Origin: Streptomyces cyaneus
GTDB lineage: Bacteria; Actinomycetota; Actinomycetes; Streptomycetales; Streptomycetaceae
NCBI RefSeq assembly: GCF_004028635.1
Contig: NZ_RQJW01000007.1
Coordinates: 310,001-374,000 of the forward strand
Direction: 5' to 3'
DNA: 64,000 bases
The position numbers and the translations under genes were made by a program. The notes under the pieces are model-generated. The model had not been told where the DNA came from. It saw only the letters and a list, made by a program, of their open reading frames with translations, and did not search any database. This document shows, one piece after another, positions 17,494 through 26,568 of the stretch. Each line of letters starts with the position of its first letter. Position 1 is the stretch's first letter.

Positions 17494-17907
17494 CTAACCC
17501 AGGGTCTGGGCCGCCGTCGGCGAGGAGTCCTTCAGGAACTGCGTGCAGCGCTCGTACTCCTCCTGCTCGCCGATCGAGCCGGCGGCGCGGGCGAGGGCAT
17601 GCAGGGCGCGCAGGAAGCCGCGGTTCGGCTCGTGCTCCCAGGGAACGGGGCCGTGGCCCTTCCAGCCGTTGCGGCGCAGGGAGTCCAGGCCGCGGTGGTA
17701 GCCCGTACGGGCATAGGCGTACGACTCCACGACGCTGCCCCGCTCGAACGCGTCGTCGGCCAGCTGTGCCCAGGCCAGCGAGGACGTCGGGTACTTCGCG
17801 GCGACGTCCGCGGGCGCGGTACCGCCGGCCAGCAGCTCACGCGGCTCGGGGTCGTCGGGGAGGTGGGTCGGGGGCGGGCCCCCGAGGAGGTTCTCGTGAA
17901 TCGTCAT
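17494..17907 (-). CDS. DUF3151 family protein
   Basis: 137 residues, predominantly helical, with the family landmarks LAWAQLADDAF, AYAYARTGYHRGLDSLRRNGW (read in part) and GFLRALHALARAAGSIGE. Widespread and conserved in actinobacteria, and commonly annotated DUF3151. The TPR-like helices suggest a scaffolding role, but no function is established. It appears to be monocistronic, closed by the hairpin at 17433-17458. Confidence 0.85.
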   Translation of the reverse strand: MTIHENLLGGPPPTHLPDDPEPRELLAGGTAPADVAAKYPTSSLAWAQLADDAFERGSVVESYAYARTGYHRGLDSLRRNGWKGHGPVPWEHEPNRGFLRALHALARAAGSIGEQEEYERCTQFLKDSSPTAAQTLG

Positions 17908-18118
17908 GGGTTCCAGTCTGAGGCATCGGAGGCCGCGACCACGGGCCCAGGTCCCACCGCCACCCGCCCGCGCGCCACCCCACCGGGATGCCTACGTCGG
18001 CAACCTCCGGCGGCCGTGTGCCGAACAGCCCCCGATCATCTGGGACGCCGCGCCGGTCCGTGCATCCACAGACGGGTAAGGGCGGCGGGGGCGAGAAGCC
18101 TCCCGTCGCGCACCCGGC

Positions 18119-19600
18119 CTAGGAGCCCCCGCCCTCGGGCACCCGCCCCCGCACCGGCCGGCCCTCCAGTGGTGGCGCCGTGATGCCGCCGTGTGTGCGG
18201 CACTCGGGGTGGGTGCAGTCCGGGGGCAGGCGGCGTACGGTCGCGAAGGCGATCACCGCGCCGGCCGCGAGCAGGCCCGCGCACAGGACCATCGCCTGGC
18301 CGAACGCGTCGTCGAAGGCGGCCGGTGAGCGGTACGCCTCCTGGCCCATCCCGGTCAGCAGGGGCAGCGCGGCCACGGCGACGAGGCCGGCCGCGCGGGC
18401 CGCCGCGTTGTTGATGCCGCTGGCCAGGCCGGCCCGCGCGACGTCCACGGAGGCGAGGACGGTGGCGGTCAGTGGGGCGACCAGGGTGACCAGGCCGAAG
18501 CCGAGGACGAGGACGGCCGGTAGGACATCGGAGACGTAGGAGGCGTCCGGTCCGACGCGCAGCATCAGCAGCATGCCGGCCGCGCAGAGAAGGGGCCCGA
18601 CGGTGAGGGGGATGCGCGGGCCGATCCGGTCGGCCAGGGCGCCGGAGCGGGCGGAGAGCAGCAGCATCAGGACGGTGGTCGGGAGCAGTGCCGTACCGGC
18701 GCCGAGGGCCGAGTAGCCGGAGACGACCTGGAGCTGGAGCGCGGCGAGGAAGAAGTAGCCGCCGAGGGCCGCGTACACGCACAGGGTGACGATGTTGACC
18801 GCGGTGAACTGGCGGGACGCGAAGATGTCGAGCGGCATCATCGGGTCGGCGCGCCGCTTCTCGACGAACACGAAGGCGATGCCGGCGGCCACACCGGCGA
18901 CCGCGCACACGACGACGACCACCGAGCCCTCACGGGCCTCGATCAGCGCGTACGTCACCAGGGCGAGGGACAGGGCGCCGAGGGCCGCGCCGAGCACGTC
19001 GAAGCGGCCGTGCTTACGGCCGTCCCCGGACTCGGGGACATGCCGCAGGGCCACCGGCACACACAGCAGGGCCAGCGGCACATTGAGCAGGAACACCCAC
19101 CGCCAGCCCGGCCCGTCGACCAGCCACCCGCCCAGGAACGGCCCGACCGCCGCGCCTACGCCCCCGAACCCCGACCACAGGCCCACGGCCCGCCCCCGGT
19201 CGTCGGGATGGAAGGACGCCTGGATGAGCGCGAGCGAGCCCGGCGTGAGGAGAGCCCCGCCGATCCCCTGCAACGCGCGGGCGGCGATGAGCACCCCGGC
19301 GTTCGGGGCGATCCCGCACAGCAGCGAGGCCACCGCGAACCACACGACCCCCACGACGAAGACCTTGCGGCGCCCGTACCGGTCCCCCAGCGACCCGCCG
19401 AGCAGGATCAGCCCGGCCAGCGTCAGCATGTACGCGTTGACGGTCCACTGGAGCGCCGCGAGGTCGGCGTCGAGATCGCGGCCGATGCGCGGGAGGGCGA
19501 CGTTGACGACGGTCGAGTCCAGCAGGGCCATGCTGGAGCCGAGGACGGTGGTGAGCAGGATCCACTTGCCCTGCGGTGAGGCCATCCGGACGTCGGGCAT
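18119..19600 (-). CDS. MFS exporter, DHA2 (EmrB/QacA) type
   Basis: 493 residues with about 14 membrane helices. Motif A lies in the 2-3 loop (GGSLGDRYGRRKVF, about residues 73-86), motif C-like Pro/Gly residues in helix 5 (GFGGVGAAVGPFLGGWL), and the helix-1 segment LDSTVVNVALP is diagnostic for DHA2. It exports drugs or secondary metabolites by proton antiport. ATG 19600 is used; Met6 (19585) is an alternative start. No adjacent regulator is seen. It lies downstream of fba but is separated from it by a terminator. Confidence 0.92.
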   Translation of the reverse strand: MPDVRMASPQGKWILLTTVLGSSMALLDSTVVNVALPRIGRDLDADLAALQWTVNAYMLTLAGLILLGGSLGDRYGRRKVFVVGVVWFAVASLLCGIAPNAGVLIAARALQGIGGALLTPGSLALIQASFHPDDRGRAVGLWSGFGGVGAAVGPFLGGWLVDGPGWRWVFLLNVPLALLCVPVALRHVPESGDGRKHGRFDVLGAALGALSLALVTYALIEAREGSVVVVVCAVAGVAAGIAFVFVEKRRADPMMPLDIFASRQFTAVNIVTLCVYAALGGYFFLAALQLQVVSGYSALGAGTALLPTTVLMLLLSARSGALADRIGPRIPLTVGPLLCAAGMLLMLRVGPDASYVSDVLPAVLVLGFGLVTLVAPLTATVLASVDVARAGLASGINNAAARAAGLVAVAALPLLTGMGQEAYRSPAAFDDAFGQAMVLCAGLLAAGAVIAFATVRRLPPDCTHPECRTHGGITAPPLEGRPVRGRVPEGGGS

Positions 19601-19617
19601 GCCCCCAGGTATACAGC

Positions 19618-19648
19618 GAGCCCGGCGCCGTAGACAGGCGCCGGGCTC
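19618..19648 (-). terminator. Terminator after fba
   Basis: Perfect 12-bp stem GAGCCCGGCGCC / GGCGCCGGGCTC with a 7-base loop (GTAGACA), between the fba stop (19698) and the MFS start (19600). There is no U-run, as is usual in Streptomyces. Confidence 0.8.
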
Positions 19649-19697
19649 GGAAGTTCCCGAGAGGTCCCGAGAGAGACCCGGAGAACTACTTGATCTA

Positions 19698-20720
19698 CTA
19701 CTTGATCTTCGTACCCGTCGAGCGCAGGTTCGAGCAGGCCTCCGTCACCCGCGCGGCCATGCTGGCCTCGGCGAGCTTGCCCCAGGTGCGCGGGTCGTAG
19801 GTCTTCTTGTTGCCGACCTCGCCGTCGACCTTGAGGACACCGTCGTAGTTCTGGAACATGTGGGCCGCCACCGGACGCGTGAAGGCGTACTGCGTGTCGG
19901 TGTCGATGTTCATCTTGACGACGCCGTTCTCCAGCGCGGTCGCGATCTCCTCGGCGGAGGAGCCGGAGCCGCCGTGGAAGACGAAGTCGAACGGGGACGC
20001 CTTGCCGTACTTGGCGGCGACGCCCTCGTTGAGCTCCTTGAGCAGCTCGGGGCGGAGCACGACGTTGCCCGGCTTGTACACGCCGTGGACGTTGCCGAAG
20101 GAGGCGGCGAGCAGGTAGCGCCCCTTCTCACCGAGCCCGAGGGCCTCGACGGTCCGGATCGCGTCGTCGACGGTCGTGTACAGCGAGTCGTTGATCTCGT
20201 GCGAGACGCCGTCCTCCTCGCCACCGGTCGGGGTGATCTCGACCTCGAGGATGATCTTCGCGGCGCGGGCGCGCTCCAGCAGCTCCTGCGCGATGGACAG
20301 GTTGTCGGCGAGGGTCTCGGCCGAGCCGTCCCACATGTGCGACTGGAACAGCGGGTTCTCGCCGCGCGCGACGCGCTCCTCGGACACGGCGAGCAACGGC
20401 CGTACGTACCCGTCGAGCTTGTCCTTCGGGCAGTGGTCCGTGTGCAGGGCGACGGTGATGTCGTACTTCTTGGCGACGATGTGCGCGAACTCGGCCAGGG
20501 CGACGGCGCCGGTGACCATGTCCTTGCTGTGCTGACCGCCCAGGAACTCGGCGCCACCCGTCGAGATCTGGATGATGCCGTCGCTCTCCGCCTCCGCGAA
20601 ACCGCGCAGGGCCGCGTGCAGGGTCTGGGACGAGGTCACGTTGATGGCCGGGTAGGCGAACTTGCCTGCCTTCGCCCGGTCGAGCATCTCGTTGTAGACC
20701 TCGGGGGTTGCGATGGGCAT
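19698..20720 (-). CDS. fba: Fructose-bisphosphate aldolase, class II
   Basis: 340-residue zinc aldolase of glycolysis and gluconeogenesis that interconverts fructose 1,6-bisphosphate with the two triose phosphates. The metal site includes His96 in LHTDHCPKDK, with further ligands in EVEITPTGGEEDGV, NVHGVYKPGNV and DFVFHGGSGSS, all intact. Length and motifs fit the class IIa family typical of actinomycetes. The leader has two copies of ACTGCGTACG 12 bp apart (20753-20774). Single-gene unit with its own terminator. Confidence 0.97.
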   Translation of the reverse strand: MPIATPEVYNEMLDRAKAGKFAYPAINVTSSQTLHAALRGFAEAESDGIIQISTGGAEFLGGQHSKDMVTGAVALAEFAHIVAKKYDITVALHTDHCPKDKLDGYVRPLLAVSEERVARGENPLFQSHMWDGSAETLADNLSIAQELLERARAAKIILEVEITPTGGEEDGVSHEINDSLYTTVDDAIRTVEALGLGEKGRYLLAASFGNVHGVYKPGNVVLRPELLKELNEGVAAKYGKASPFDFVFHGGSGSSAEEIATALENGVVKMNIDTDTQYAFTRPVAAHMFQNYDGVLKVDGEVGNKKTYDPRTWGKLAEASMAARVTEACSNLRSTGTKIK

Positions 20721-20904
20721 CTGTCCGCTCCTTGGAGTGTGCGGGTTGACGTACTGCGTACGTAACTGCGTACGGCGTTCTTCTTACGGCCCTGACCTAG
20801 ACCTTGGGGGGTTGCGACGTCGTCGTCGGCCCCATCTTTCCAGACGAACCGGGATGGTCCGAGCGCCTGCCATCAGCCGAGATGGACGCCCGTCGGGACC
20901 TCGC

Positions 20905-21453
20905 TCAGTCGAGCCCGAGTTCGTCCTTGGAGTAGGCGAACAGGTACGGCACCCCCGCACCCGCCTGGATCTTCTCGGCGGCGCCGGTGGCCCGGTCGAC
21001 GATGGTCGCGACGGCGACGACCTCGGCCCCCGCCTCACGCACGGCCTCGACGGCGGCGAGCGGCGAACCGCCGGTGGTGGAGGTGTCCTCGACGACGAGA
21101 ACCCGCCGCCCCGCGATGTCCGGCCCCTCGACCCGCCGCTGGAGCCCGTGCGCCTTGGCGGCCTTGCGCACCACGAAGGCGTCGAGGCGCCGGCCGCGCG
21201 CCGCGGCGGCGTGCAGCATCGCGGCGGCGACGGGGTCGGCGCCCATGGTGAGCCCGCCCACCGCGTCGAACTCCAGCTCCGCGGTCAGATCGAGCAGCAC
21301 CTGCCCGACGAGCGGGGCCGCCTCCCCGTCGAGGGTGATACGCCGAAGATCGACGTAGTAATCAGCCTCCAGCCCCGACGACAGGGTCACCTTGCCGTGC
21401 ACCACGGCCTTGTCCTTGATCTGCTGCAACAGCTCGGCACGTACGTCAGTCAT
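20905..21453 (-). CDS. pyrE: Orotate phosphoribosyltransferase
   Basis: 182 residues. Transfers ribose 5-phosphate from PRPP to orotate, giving OMP in pyrimidine synthesis. The PRPP loop VVEDTSTTGGS is at 120-130 and the basic loop VVRKAAKAHG at 94-103. ATG 21453 (MTDVRAELLQ) is the family start; the longer open frame to 21585 lies inside the epimerase gene. It follows the epimerase gene by 10 bases on the same strand and is probably co-transcribed. Confidence 0.96.
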   Translation of the reverse strand: MTDVRAELLQQIKDKAVVHGKVTLSSGLEADYYVDLRRITLDGEAAPLVGQVLLDLTAELEFDAVGGLTMGADPVAAAMLHAAAARGRRLDAFVVRKAAKAHGLQRRVEGPDIAGRRVLVVEDTSTTGGSPLAAVEAVREAGAEVVAVATIVDRATGAAEKIQAGAGVPYLFAYSKDELGLD

Positions 21454-21463
21454 GCCGCCCAGC

Positions 21464-22261
21464 TTAGAGGCGCCGCCAGCTCCAGACGGTGGTGGCTTCG
21501 AGCGGCTCCAGGGGCGTGACCAGCCGAGGCAGGCTGTTGAGCCCGTTGGGCGGCCCGGTCTGCGGCTCGACACACACGGCGGCATCCTGCTCGTCGTACA
21601 CGACGACCCACTCCTCCCGGCTGGCCACCTTCAGCTCCAGCTGCCCCGGCCAGGTGAGCGTGACATCGACCCCACCAGGCATACCGAAGCAGTCGTCCCA
21701 GGGCCCGGGCTTCGGCTCGATCCGATTCCCGGTCGGCAGATGATCCCCACCCCGCTCCTCCTGCCAGGCCGGGCTGAAGTCGAGCCGGACGTCCTGGGCG
21801 CCGTCGCCGCCGAGGTTCCGGTTGAACCAGGGGTGCCAGCCGATCTGCGCCGGGAAGGACGTCTCGTACGTCTCGACGGACATGGTGAGGCTGAGGCTGT
21901 CCGGGGTGAGCGCGACGACCTGGGTGACGCGGCCGGGGTAGGGCCACGGCTCGACCAGGTCGTACGTGATGACGGCCTCGCCGTCAGCGACCCGGGCAAC
22001 GCTCCAGGCGCCGTCCCGCGCGGTGCCGTGGATGGCGTTCGGCGGCGCGTTGAGCGGCATCTGCCGCACCACGGCCCCGTCCAGGAACCGCCCGTCCCGG
22101 ATCCGCCCGCACCAGGGAACCATCGGGAAACACCCGAACCGCTCCCCCTGCCGCAACAACTCGATCCCCCCGACGCGCAGCCCCCCGACCCGCCCACCGT
22201 TCCCCGGCAGCACGTCCACCTCCGCGTCACCCGCGGTCAGCGTGATGTGTTCGTTACTCAC
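21464..22261 (-). CDS. Aldose 1-epimerase family protein
   Basis: 265 residues of the galactose-mutarotase fold. Catalytic-type His in AIHGTARDG, second conserved stretch IGWHPWFNRNLGG, and a C-terminal acidic region near CVEPQTGPPN, where family members carry the general base and NGL sequence. It probably interconverts sugar anomers, but its specificity is unknown. It precedes pyrE by 10 bases. The region upstream is a repeat block with no gene. Confidence 0.9.
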   Translation of the reverse strand: MSNEHITLTAGDAEVDVLPGNGGRVGGLRVGGIELLRQGERFGCFPMVPWCGRIRDGRFLDGAVVRQMPLNAPPNAIHGTARDGAWSVARVADGEAVITYDLVEPWPYPGRVTQVVALTPDSLSLTMSVETYETSFPAQIGWHPWFNRNLGGDGAQDVRLDFSPAWQEERGGDHLPTGNRIEPKPGPWDDCFGMPGGVDVTLTWPGQLELKVASREEWVVVYDEQDAAVCVEPQTGPPNGLNSLPRLVTPLEPLEATTVWSWRRL

Positions 22262-22289
22262 GGGACGACCCTACTGGGGCGATCAAGGG

Positions 22290-22582
22290 GACCTGAAGAG
22301 CCAGGCATTTCAGCCCGTCCGGCGTCCGAGGACGAGCTCCGCCATCCCGATCCCCCACCCACCCACCCGCCTTCACCTCTCGACTCCGGCCCGGCATTTC
22401 AGCCCGTCCGGGGCTGCGCTTCTGGACGCCGGCCCAGGCAATCCAGCCCGTCCGGCGTTTGAGGACGAGGCCCCTTCAGGGCCGAAGCGGGGGTCTGGGG
22501 GCCGCAGGCCCCCAGGAGCGGGGTCGAAGGGGCGGCAGCCCCTGGAGGACGGGAAGGGTAGGGGCGGCGGGGGCGAAAACCC
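22290..22582. repeat. Intergenic repeat block, counterpart of the 5.2-kb block
   Basis: No gene is seen from 22262 to 22582. There are three variants of CATTTCAGCCCGTCCGGCGT-like units (near 22307, 22392 and 22441), one followed by TTGAGGACGAGGCCCCTTCA, then a hairpin-rich GGGGGCCGCAGGCCCCCAG segment, a GGGGCGGCAGCCCCTGGAGG segment, and GGCGGGGGCGAAAACCCTC directly before the stop of the next gene. The order mirrors, in inverse orientation, the block at 5155-5300. Confidence 0.75.
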
Positions 22583-23494
22583 TCAGCGCCGCCGCCGAAG
22601 CATCCGCCCCACCACGATCGCCGACGCCACCACCACCGCCGCCGCCGGAGCCGCCCACCGCAGCGCAGAACTGGGCGCAACGGTCTGCGGCGCCGGAACC
22701 GGCGCATACCGCCCCCGCGGCGGCGCATGGTCCACTTCCTCCGCACTACGCCCGATCATCGTCCGCCGAGCATGAGCCGCCTCAGCAACAGCAGGCTCCC
22801 CGCCCCCGGCATCACCGTCCTGTGCCTCCGAGACACCCTCGGCATCCTCACCCCCCTCGGACTCGTCCGCCCCTGGACCGACCGGCGTCGGCCCCGGCGT
22901 CGGCGTCGGCGTCGCAGCATCATCCGCATCCGGCGTCGTCTCGAAGTCACTGGTGACCCGCGTCTCGAACTCCCCGGGAGCCAAGGTCTCCAGGGTTTCC
23001 CCGACGTCTCCGGCATCCCCGGCGTCCCCGACGCCCCCCGCCCCTTCCTCCCCCACCGCCGCCGGCGTCTCCCCCGCCACCACGCCAAGCTGCTCCCCGA
23101 ACCGACTGAGCAACCGACCCACAGCCGACCCGACCGCCTCCGCCGAGAACTCCGAGACCCGCCCGTCCGCCGTAGCAGTCCCCTCGAACGTCACGGCGGC
23201 GCCCCCGTCGGCCTCCCGGACCCGCACCGTCAACGCCAGCTTCACGGAACCGCTGCCCCGCGCCTCGGTCGCATCGCCCTCCACGGCGTACGAACCGTCC
23301 TCGCGCTCGGTCACCCGCACAGCACCCCGGTAGGTGATGGTGTGACCACCGACGCGCACTTTCAGCCGCCCGGCGACAGGCTCGGCCCCGGCGTCCTGCT
23401 GGAGCCCGGGGACCGCCCGGGCAACCCGTACGGGATCGGCCAGCACCTCCCTGAGCCGCTCGGCCGCAACCGGAACGAACACCTCATGCTCCAT
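22583..23494 (-). CDS. SRPBCC (CoxG-like) domain protein with C-terminal membrane anchor
   Basis: 303 residues. Residues 1-145 form a CO-dehydrogenase-subunit-G-like START/SRPBCC domain (MEHEVFVPVAAERLREVLAD, then GHTITYRGAVRV). A long acidic, Pro/Gly-rich linker follows (about 150-270), then a single membrane helix near 280-298 ending in RRRR, so the domain sits on the cytoplasmic face of the membrane. ATG 23494 matches the CoxG start. No molybdenum hydroxylase genes are nearby, so its role is open. Confidence 0.8.
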   Translation of the reverse strand: MEHEVFVPVAAERLREVLADPVRVARAVPGLQQDAGAEPVAGRLKVRVGGHTITYRGAVRVTEREDGSYAVEGDATEARGSGSVKLALTVRVREADGGAAVTFEGTATADGRVSEFSAEAVGSAVGRLLSRFGEQLGVVAGETPAAVGEEGAGGVGDAGDAGDVGETLETLAPGEFETRVTSDFETTPDADDAATPTPTPGPTPVGPGADESEGGEDAEGVSEAQDGDAGGGEPAVAEAAHARRTMIGRSAEEVDHAPPRGRYAPVPAPQTVAPSSALRWAAPAAAVVVASAIVVGRMLRRRR

Positions 23495-23618
23495 GGTGAG
23501 CGAGCCTACCCAGCATGGCGCGAACCGCACCCGCACATCCGCGGATTCTCACCGGACACCGGCCCACCGGGCGTACTCTCCGCGCCCCGCCTCCACCCCC
23601 GCCCCGCCCCCCTCTCCC

Positions 23619-25262
23619 TCAGTACCGCGGATGCACCAACGTCGACACCCCCAACCCCCCGACCCGAGTCCCCTCCGCCACCCCCGCGTCCGCCGCCAGC
23701 CCCTCCTGCGTCAACGTCCCCAACCGCGGCGCCCCCTCCCCCGCCCCGAGCCGCAGCGCCGGCCGCTCCCCCCGCCCCGCCAGGATGAACCCCCAGTCGT
23801 GCGGTGCCCGCGTCGGTGCCGCCGAGCGGTCGGGGCCCGGGGCGAAGCCGGAGTCGCGGCCCCTGACGCAGTACGGGGCCGTGCGCAGGCCCGCCGCGCG
23901 GAGTGTGGTGTCGACCGTCCAGAACAGGCGGGGGCGGGAGGAGACCGGCCCGGCATGCACCGCGAGGCGTCCGCGCGGGGTGAGGGCGCGGCGCGCGAGG
24001 CCGTAGAACTCCTGTGAGTACAGCTTGGTGCTGGCCGTGATGCCGGGATCGGGCAGATCCGAGATGACGACGTCGTACGTGGCCGGCGGCGCCGCCCGCA
24101 GCCGGCGGAAGGCGTCGCCCGTCATGACGTGGACGCGGGTGTCGTCGTAGGCATGGCTGTTGAGCTTGGACAGCGGCGGGTCGCGGCGCGCCAGCCGCAC
24201 CACCTGGGCGTCGACCTCGACGACGTCGACGCGGTGCACCCCGGGGTAGCGCAGCACCTCGCGCGCCGCGAGCCCGTCCCCGCCGCCGAGGATCAGTACG
24301 CGCGTGTGCTCGCCGCTCATCGCGGGGTGGACCAGCGCCTCGTGGTAGCGGCGTTCGTCGCGGCCACTGACCCTCAGGCGGCCGTCGAGGAAGAGGTCGA
24401 GGGGGCGGCCGTGCGTGCCGCCGGTGATGACGACCTCCTGGACGTCCGTCTGGAGCGCCACACGTACGTCCCGCCCGTACACCGCGTGCCGTGCCGCCCG
24501 TTCGAAGTCGTCGACGAGTACGGCGGCCGCGGCGAGGACGCCGAGCACCGTGACGTTGGCGATCACCAGCAGCCAGCGGGCGCGGCGGGTCAGGTCCCCC
24601 CGGAACAGGCCGAGGACCAGCGCACCGCCCGCGACGGCGTTGACGGCGCCGGTGATCAAGGTCGCGGTCAACTGGCCCAGCAGGGGCAGGAGAAGGAAGG
24701 GGAAGGCGAGGCCCCCGACGAGGGCGCCGACGTAGTCCGCGGCGAACAGGTCGGCCACCGCGCCGCCCGCGTCCTGGCGCCGGATGCGCTGGATCAGCTC
24801 CATCAGCAGCGGCACTTCGGCGCCGATCAGCAGGCCGATGGTGAGGGAGAAGGCGACGAGGAGACAGCGGGGGCCGTGGGCCCACATACCGCCCCAGTCG
24901 CCGGTCCAGGCGAAGACGGCGTACAGGGCGAGCGCGCTGCAGCCTCCGACGAGGGCGAGTACGGCCTCGACGGCCCCGAAGCCGGCCGCGGCGAGCGGGC
25001 GCAGGCGCTTGGCGACGAGGGAGCCGATGCCCATCGCGAAGACCATGACGGACAGGACGACGGAGGCCTGGGTGACCGAGTCGCCGATCAAGTACGAGGC
25101 GAGGGCGACGAGTTCGAGTTCGTACACGAGTCCGCAGGCGGCGCAGACGAAGACGCCCGCGAGGACCAGGAACCGTCCTGTGCCGGGCCGGACCGGAAGC
25201 CGCGCGCAGCCGCCCCGGGGCGGCGCCGTGCCGGGTGGGGCGGGGGCGTGCGGTTCGATCAC
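23619..25262 (-). CDS. Membrane spermidine synthase-like aminopropyltransferase
   Basis: 547 residues. Seven or so membrane helices occupy about 30-240, followed by a Rossmann spermidine-synthase domain with the cofactor loop LILGGGDGLAAREVL and acidic residues in VDVVEVDAQVV, and the DLPDPG segment where polyamine synthases carry catalytic Asp. The fused membrane form is common in actinomycetes. Substrate use is unproven; decarboxylated SAM transfer to a polyamine is the family reaction. GTG 25262 start. It lies downstream of the DUF2617 gene by 83 bases. Confidence 0.85.
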   Translation of the reverse strand: MIEPHAPAPPGTAPPRGGCARLPVRPGTGRFLVLAGVFVCAACGLVYELELVALASYLIGDSVTQASVVLSVMVFAMGIGSLVAKRLRPLAAAGFGAVEAVLALVGGCSALALYAVFAWTGDWGGMWAHGPRCLLVAFSLTIGLLIGAEVPLLMELIQRIRRQDAGGAVADLFAADYVGALVGGLAFPFLLLPLLGQLTATLITGAVNAVAGGALVLGLFRGDLTRRARWLLVIANVTVLGVLAAAAVLVDDFERAARHAVYGRDVRVALQTDVQEVVITGGTHGRPLDLFLDGRLRVSGRDERRYHEALVHPAMSGEHTRVLILGGGDGLAAREVLRYPGVHRVDVVEVDAQVVRLARRDPPLSKLNSHAYDDTRVHVMTGDAFRRLRAAPPATYDVVISDLPDPGITASTKLYSQEFYGLARRALTPRGRLAVHAGPVSSRPRLFWTVDTTLRAAGLRTAPYCVRGRDSGFAPGPDRSAAPTRAPHDWGFILAGRGERPALRLGAGEGAPRLGTLTQEGLAADAGVAEGTRVGGLGVSTLVHPRY

Positions 25263-25345
25263 GTTGCCGACGGTACGTTACGCCTGCGGCACGCTGGGTC
25301 ACCCACACGTGTGTTGTTGAGGCAGGGGACGTTTGCGTTTCGCCC

Positions 25346-25903
25346 TCAGGCGCCGGACTGGCTGAACGATCCTGACCGGCGCCGAGGCGTACCCGTGACC
25401 ACCCGCACCCCCACCCGCGTGCGCGTGGCCACCAACTGCCCGTCCTGCGGATACGCGTGCCATGTCCGCCAGTGCATCTGGCCCTCGTGGTGCTGGGCCA
25501 GCAGCGCGGTGAAGGCGTGCGGGCTGCCGGGGAACACGCCGGCGAGGCCGTGCGGGTGGTCGGCCACCAGTGCCAGCAACTCCTGTGCCCGGCCCGCGAA
25601 CTGACCCGGTGACAGGATCTCCACCCGGGCCGCGAACTCGTACTCCCAGTCGCCCACCCGCTTGGCCACCCCGAGCGGAAGCGGCGTGCTGCTGCCCGGC
25701 ATGCACGCCACCGTCTCCGAGCAGATGCCCCGCTCCTCCTGCAGGAGTACCTGGTGGGACGCGCCGAGCAGTCTCAACTCAAGCTTTGTGCCGGTCAGTT
25801 CGAGGTCGAGGGTGGCCAGTGCGGGCAGCGGCTCCCGCCCCAGGGCCCAGGCGAGGTCGGCCGCGCGCGTGTCGGTGTAGGCGGTGTTCAGGGTCGTGAG
25901 CAT
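25346..25903 (-). CDS. DUF2617 family protein
   Basis: 185 residues, alpha/beta, no signal or membrane segment. Conserved stretches TLDLELTGTKLELRLLGASHQV and WRTWHAYPQDGQLVATRT (read in parts) match the actinobacterial DUF2617 family, usually found beside the membrane spermidine synthase, as here. That linkage hints at a shared pathway, but no biochemical function is known. ATG 25903 start. The C-terminal 15 residues overlap a fragment of the intergenic repeat (near 25350), so the tail may be a recent extension. Confidence 0.8.
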   Translation of the reverse strand: MLTTLNTAYTDTRAADLAWALGREPLPALATLDLELTGTKLELRLLGASHQVLLQEERGICSETVACMPGSSTPLPLGVAKRVGDWEYEFAARVEILSPGQFAGRAQELLALVADHPHGLAGVFPGSPHAFTALLAQHHEGQMHWRTWHAYPQDGQLVATRTRVGVRVVTGTPRRRSGSFSQSGA

Positions 25904-26280
25904 GGGTCGGCTCCGCTAGCACGCAAAGAAAAAGGGGGAGTGTCGGTCTCCGGCGCGCACCCCGGCCGACACCGGGAGGACGGCCCGGTCAGCCCAGTCG
26001 GCCGGTCAGAAGGGGTGTCCGCGGGATGTCCGAGGGGCTGCGTTGGTGAATTTCACTGAATCATGAACGGTGGCGCCGCCACAGCGTTTTTACCCAAGTT
26101 CGTAGGGTTTCCATCCCTCAGAGGGCTTATCAGCTCAACTGTTCAACTCCGGCGTGCGCCGGGGCGCACCCTGACCTCGCCGAAAGCCGTGCGGAAAGCA
26201 GCAAAGCGGGGCCGGTCCCAGGCACCGGCCCCGCTCCTTTTCGGATGCGGTTCCCCCTCGGGGAGCTCAGCTGCCCCGTG
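25904..26280. other. Gene-free stretch upstream of the DUF2617 gene
   Basis: No coding frame with Streptomyces codon bias. It contains the promoter region of the DUF2617 gene, an 11-bp palindrome GTGAATTTCAC at 26046-26056, a small GGCGCC-centred dyad followed by GTTTTT near 26070-26091, and the strong hairpin at 26205-26235 listed separately. AT content rises between 26040 and 26150. Confidence 0.6.
26205..26235. terminator. Strong hairpin terminator
   Basis: Perfect 12-bp stem AGCGGGGCCGGT / ACCGGCCCCGCT with loop CCCAGGC. It is followed by CCTTTT on the + strand and TTTGC on the minus strand. It lies just after the stop of the 26281-26568 gene and probably ends that transcript. Confidence 0.8.
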
Positions 26281-26568
26281 TCAGCTGCCTCCGCCACCAC
26301 ATCCGCCCCCGCCCCCTCCACCGCAGGACGACCCGCCTCCGCATGACGAGCCGCCCCCGCAGGAGGAGCTGCTCCCGCAGGACGAACCCCCAGAACCGCT
26401 GCTTCCCCCGCCGGCCCACCAGCTGCCGCCGGCGCTTCCGCTGTCGTGCGAGCGCCCCCTGCGACCGTGTGTGCGGTGGGCGGCCGGGCGTCCGCCGCTG
26501 CGCGCGACGGCCACGACGATCACCACGAACAACACTGCGACCAGCGCCCCGATGAAAACTGTGACCAC
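26281..26568 (-). CDS. Small membrane protein with Gly/Ser/Cys-rich tail
   Basis: 95 residues. One N-terminal membrane helix (about 3-23, FIGALVAVLFVVIVVAVA), a short basic and Ser region, then a C-terminal tail of 50 residues made almost only of Gly, Ser and Cys, with five Cys in repeats such as SSCGGG. GTG 26568 is chosen because GGAGG lies 9 bases upstream. No family is recognised. The tail could bind metal, form disulfides or be heavily crosslinked. It is closed by the hairpin at 26205-26235. Confidence 0.6.
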   Translation of the reverse strand: MVTVFIGALVAVLFVVIVVAVARSGGRPAAHRTHGRRGRSHDSGSAGGSWWAGGGSSGSGGSSCGSSSSCGGGSSCGGGSSCGGGGGGGCGGGGS

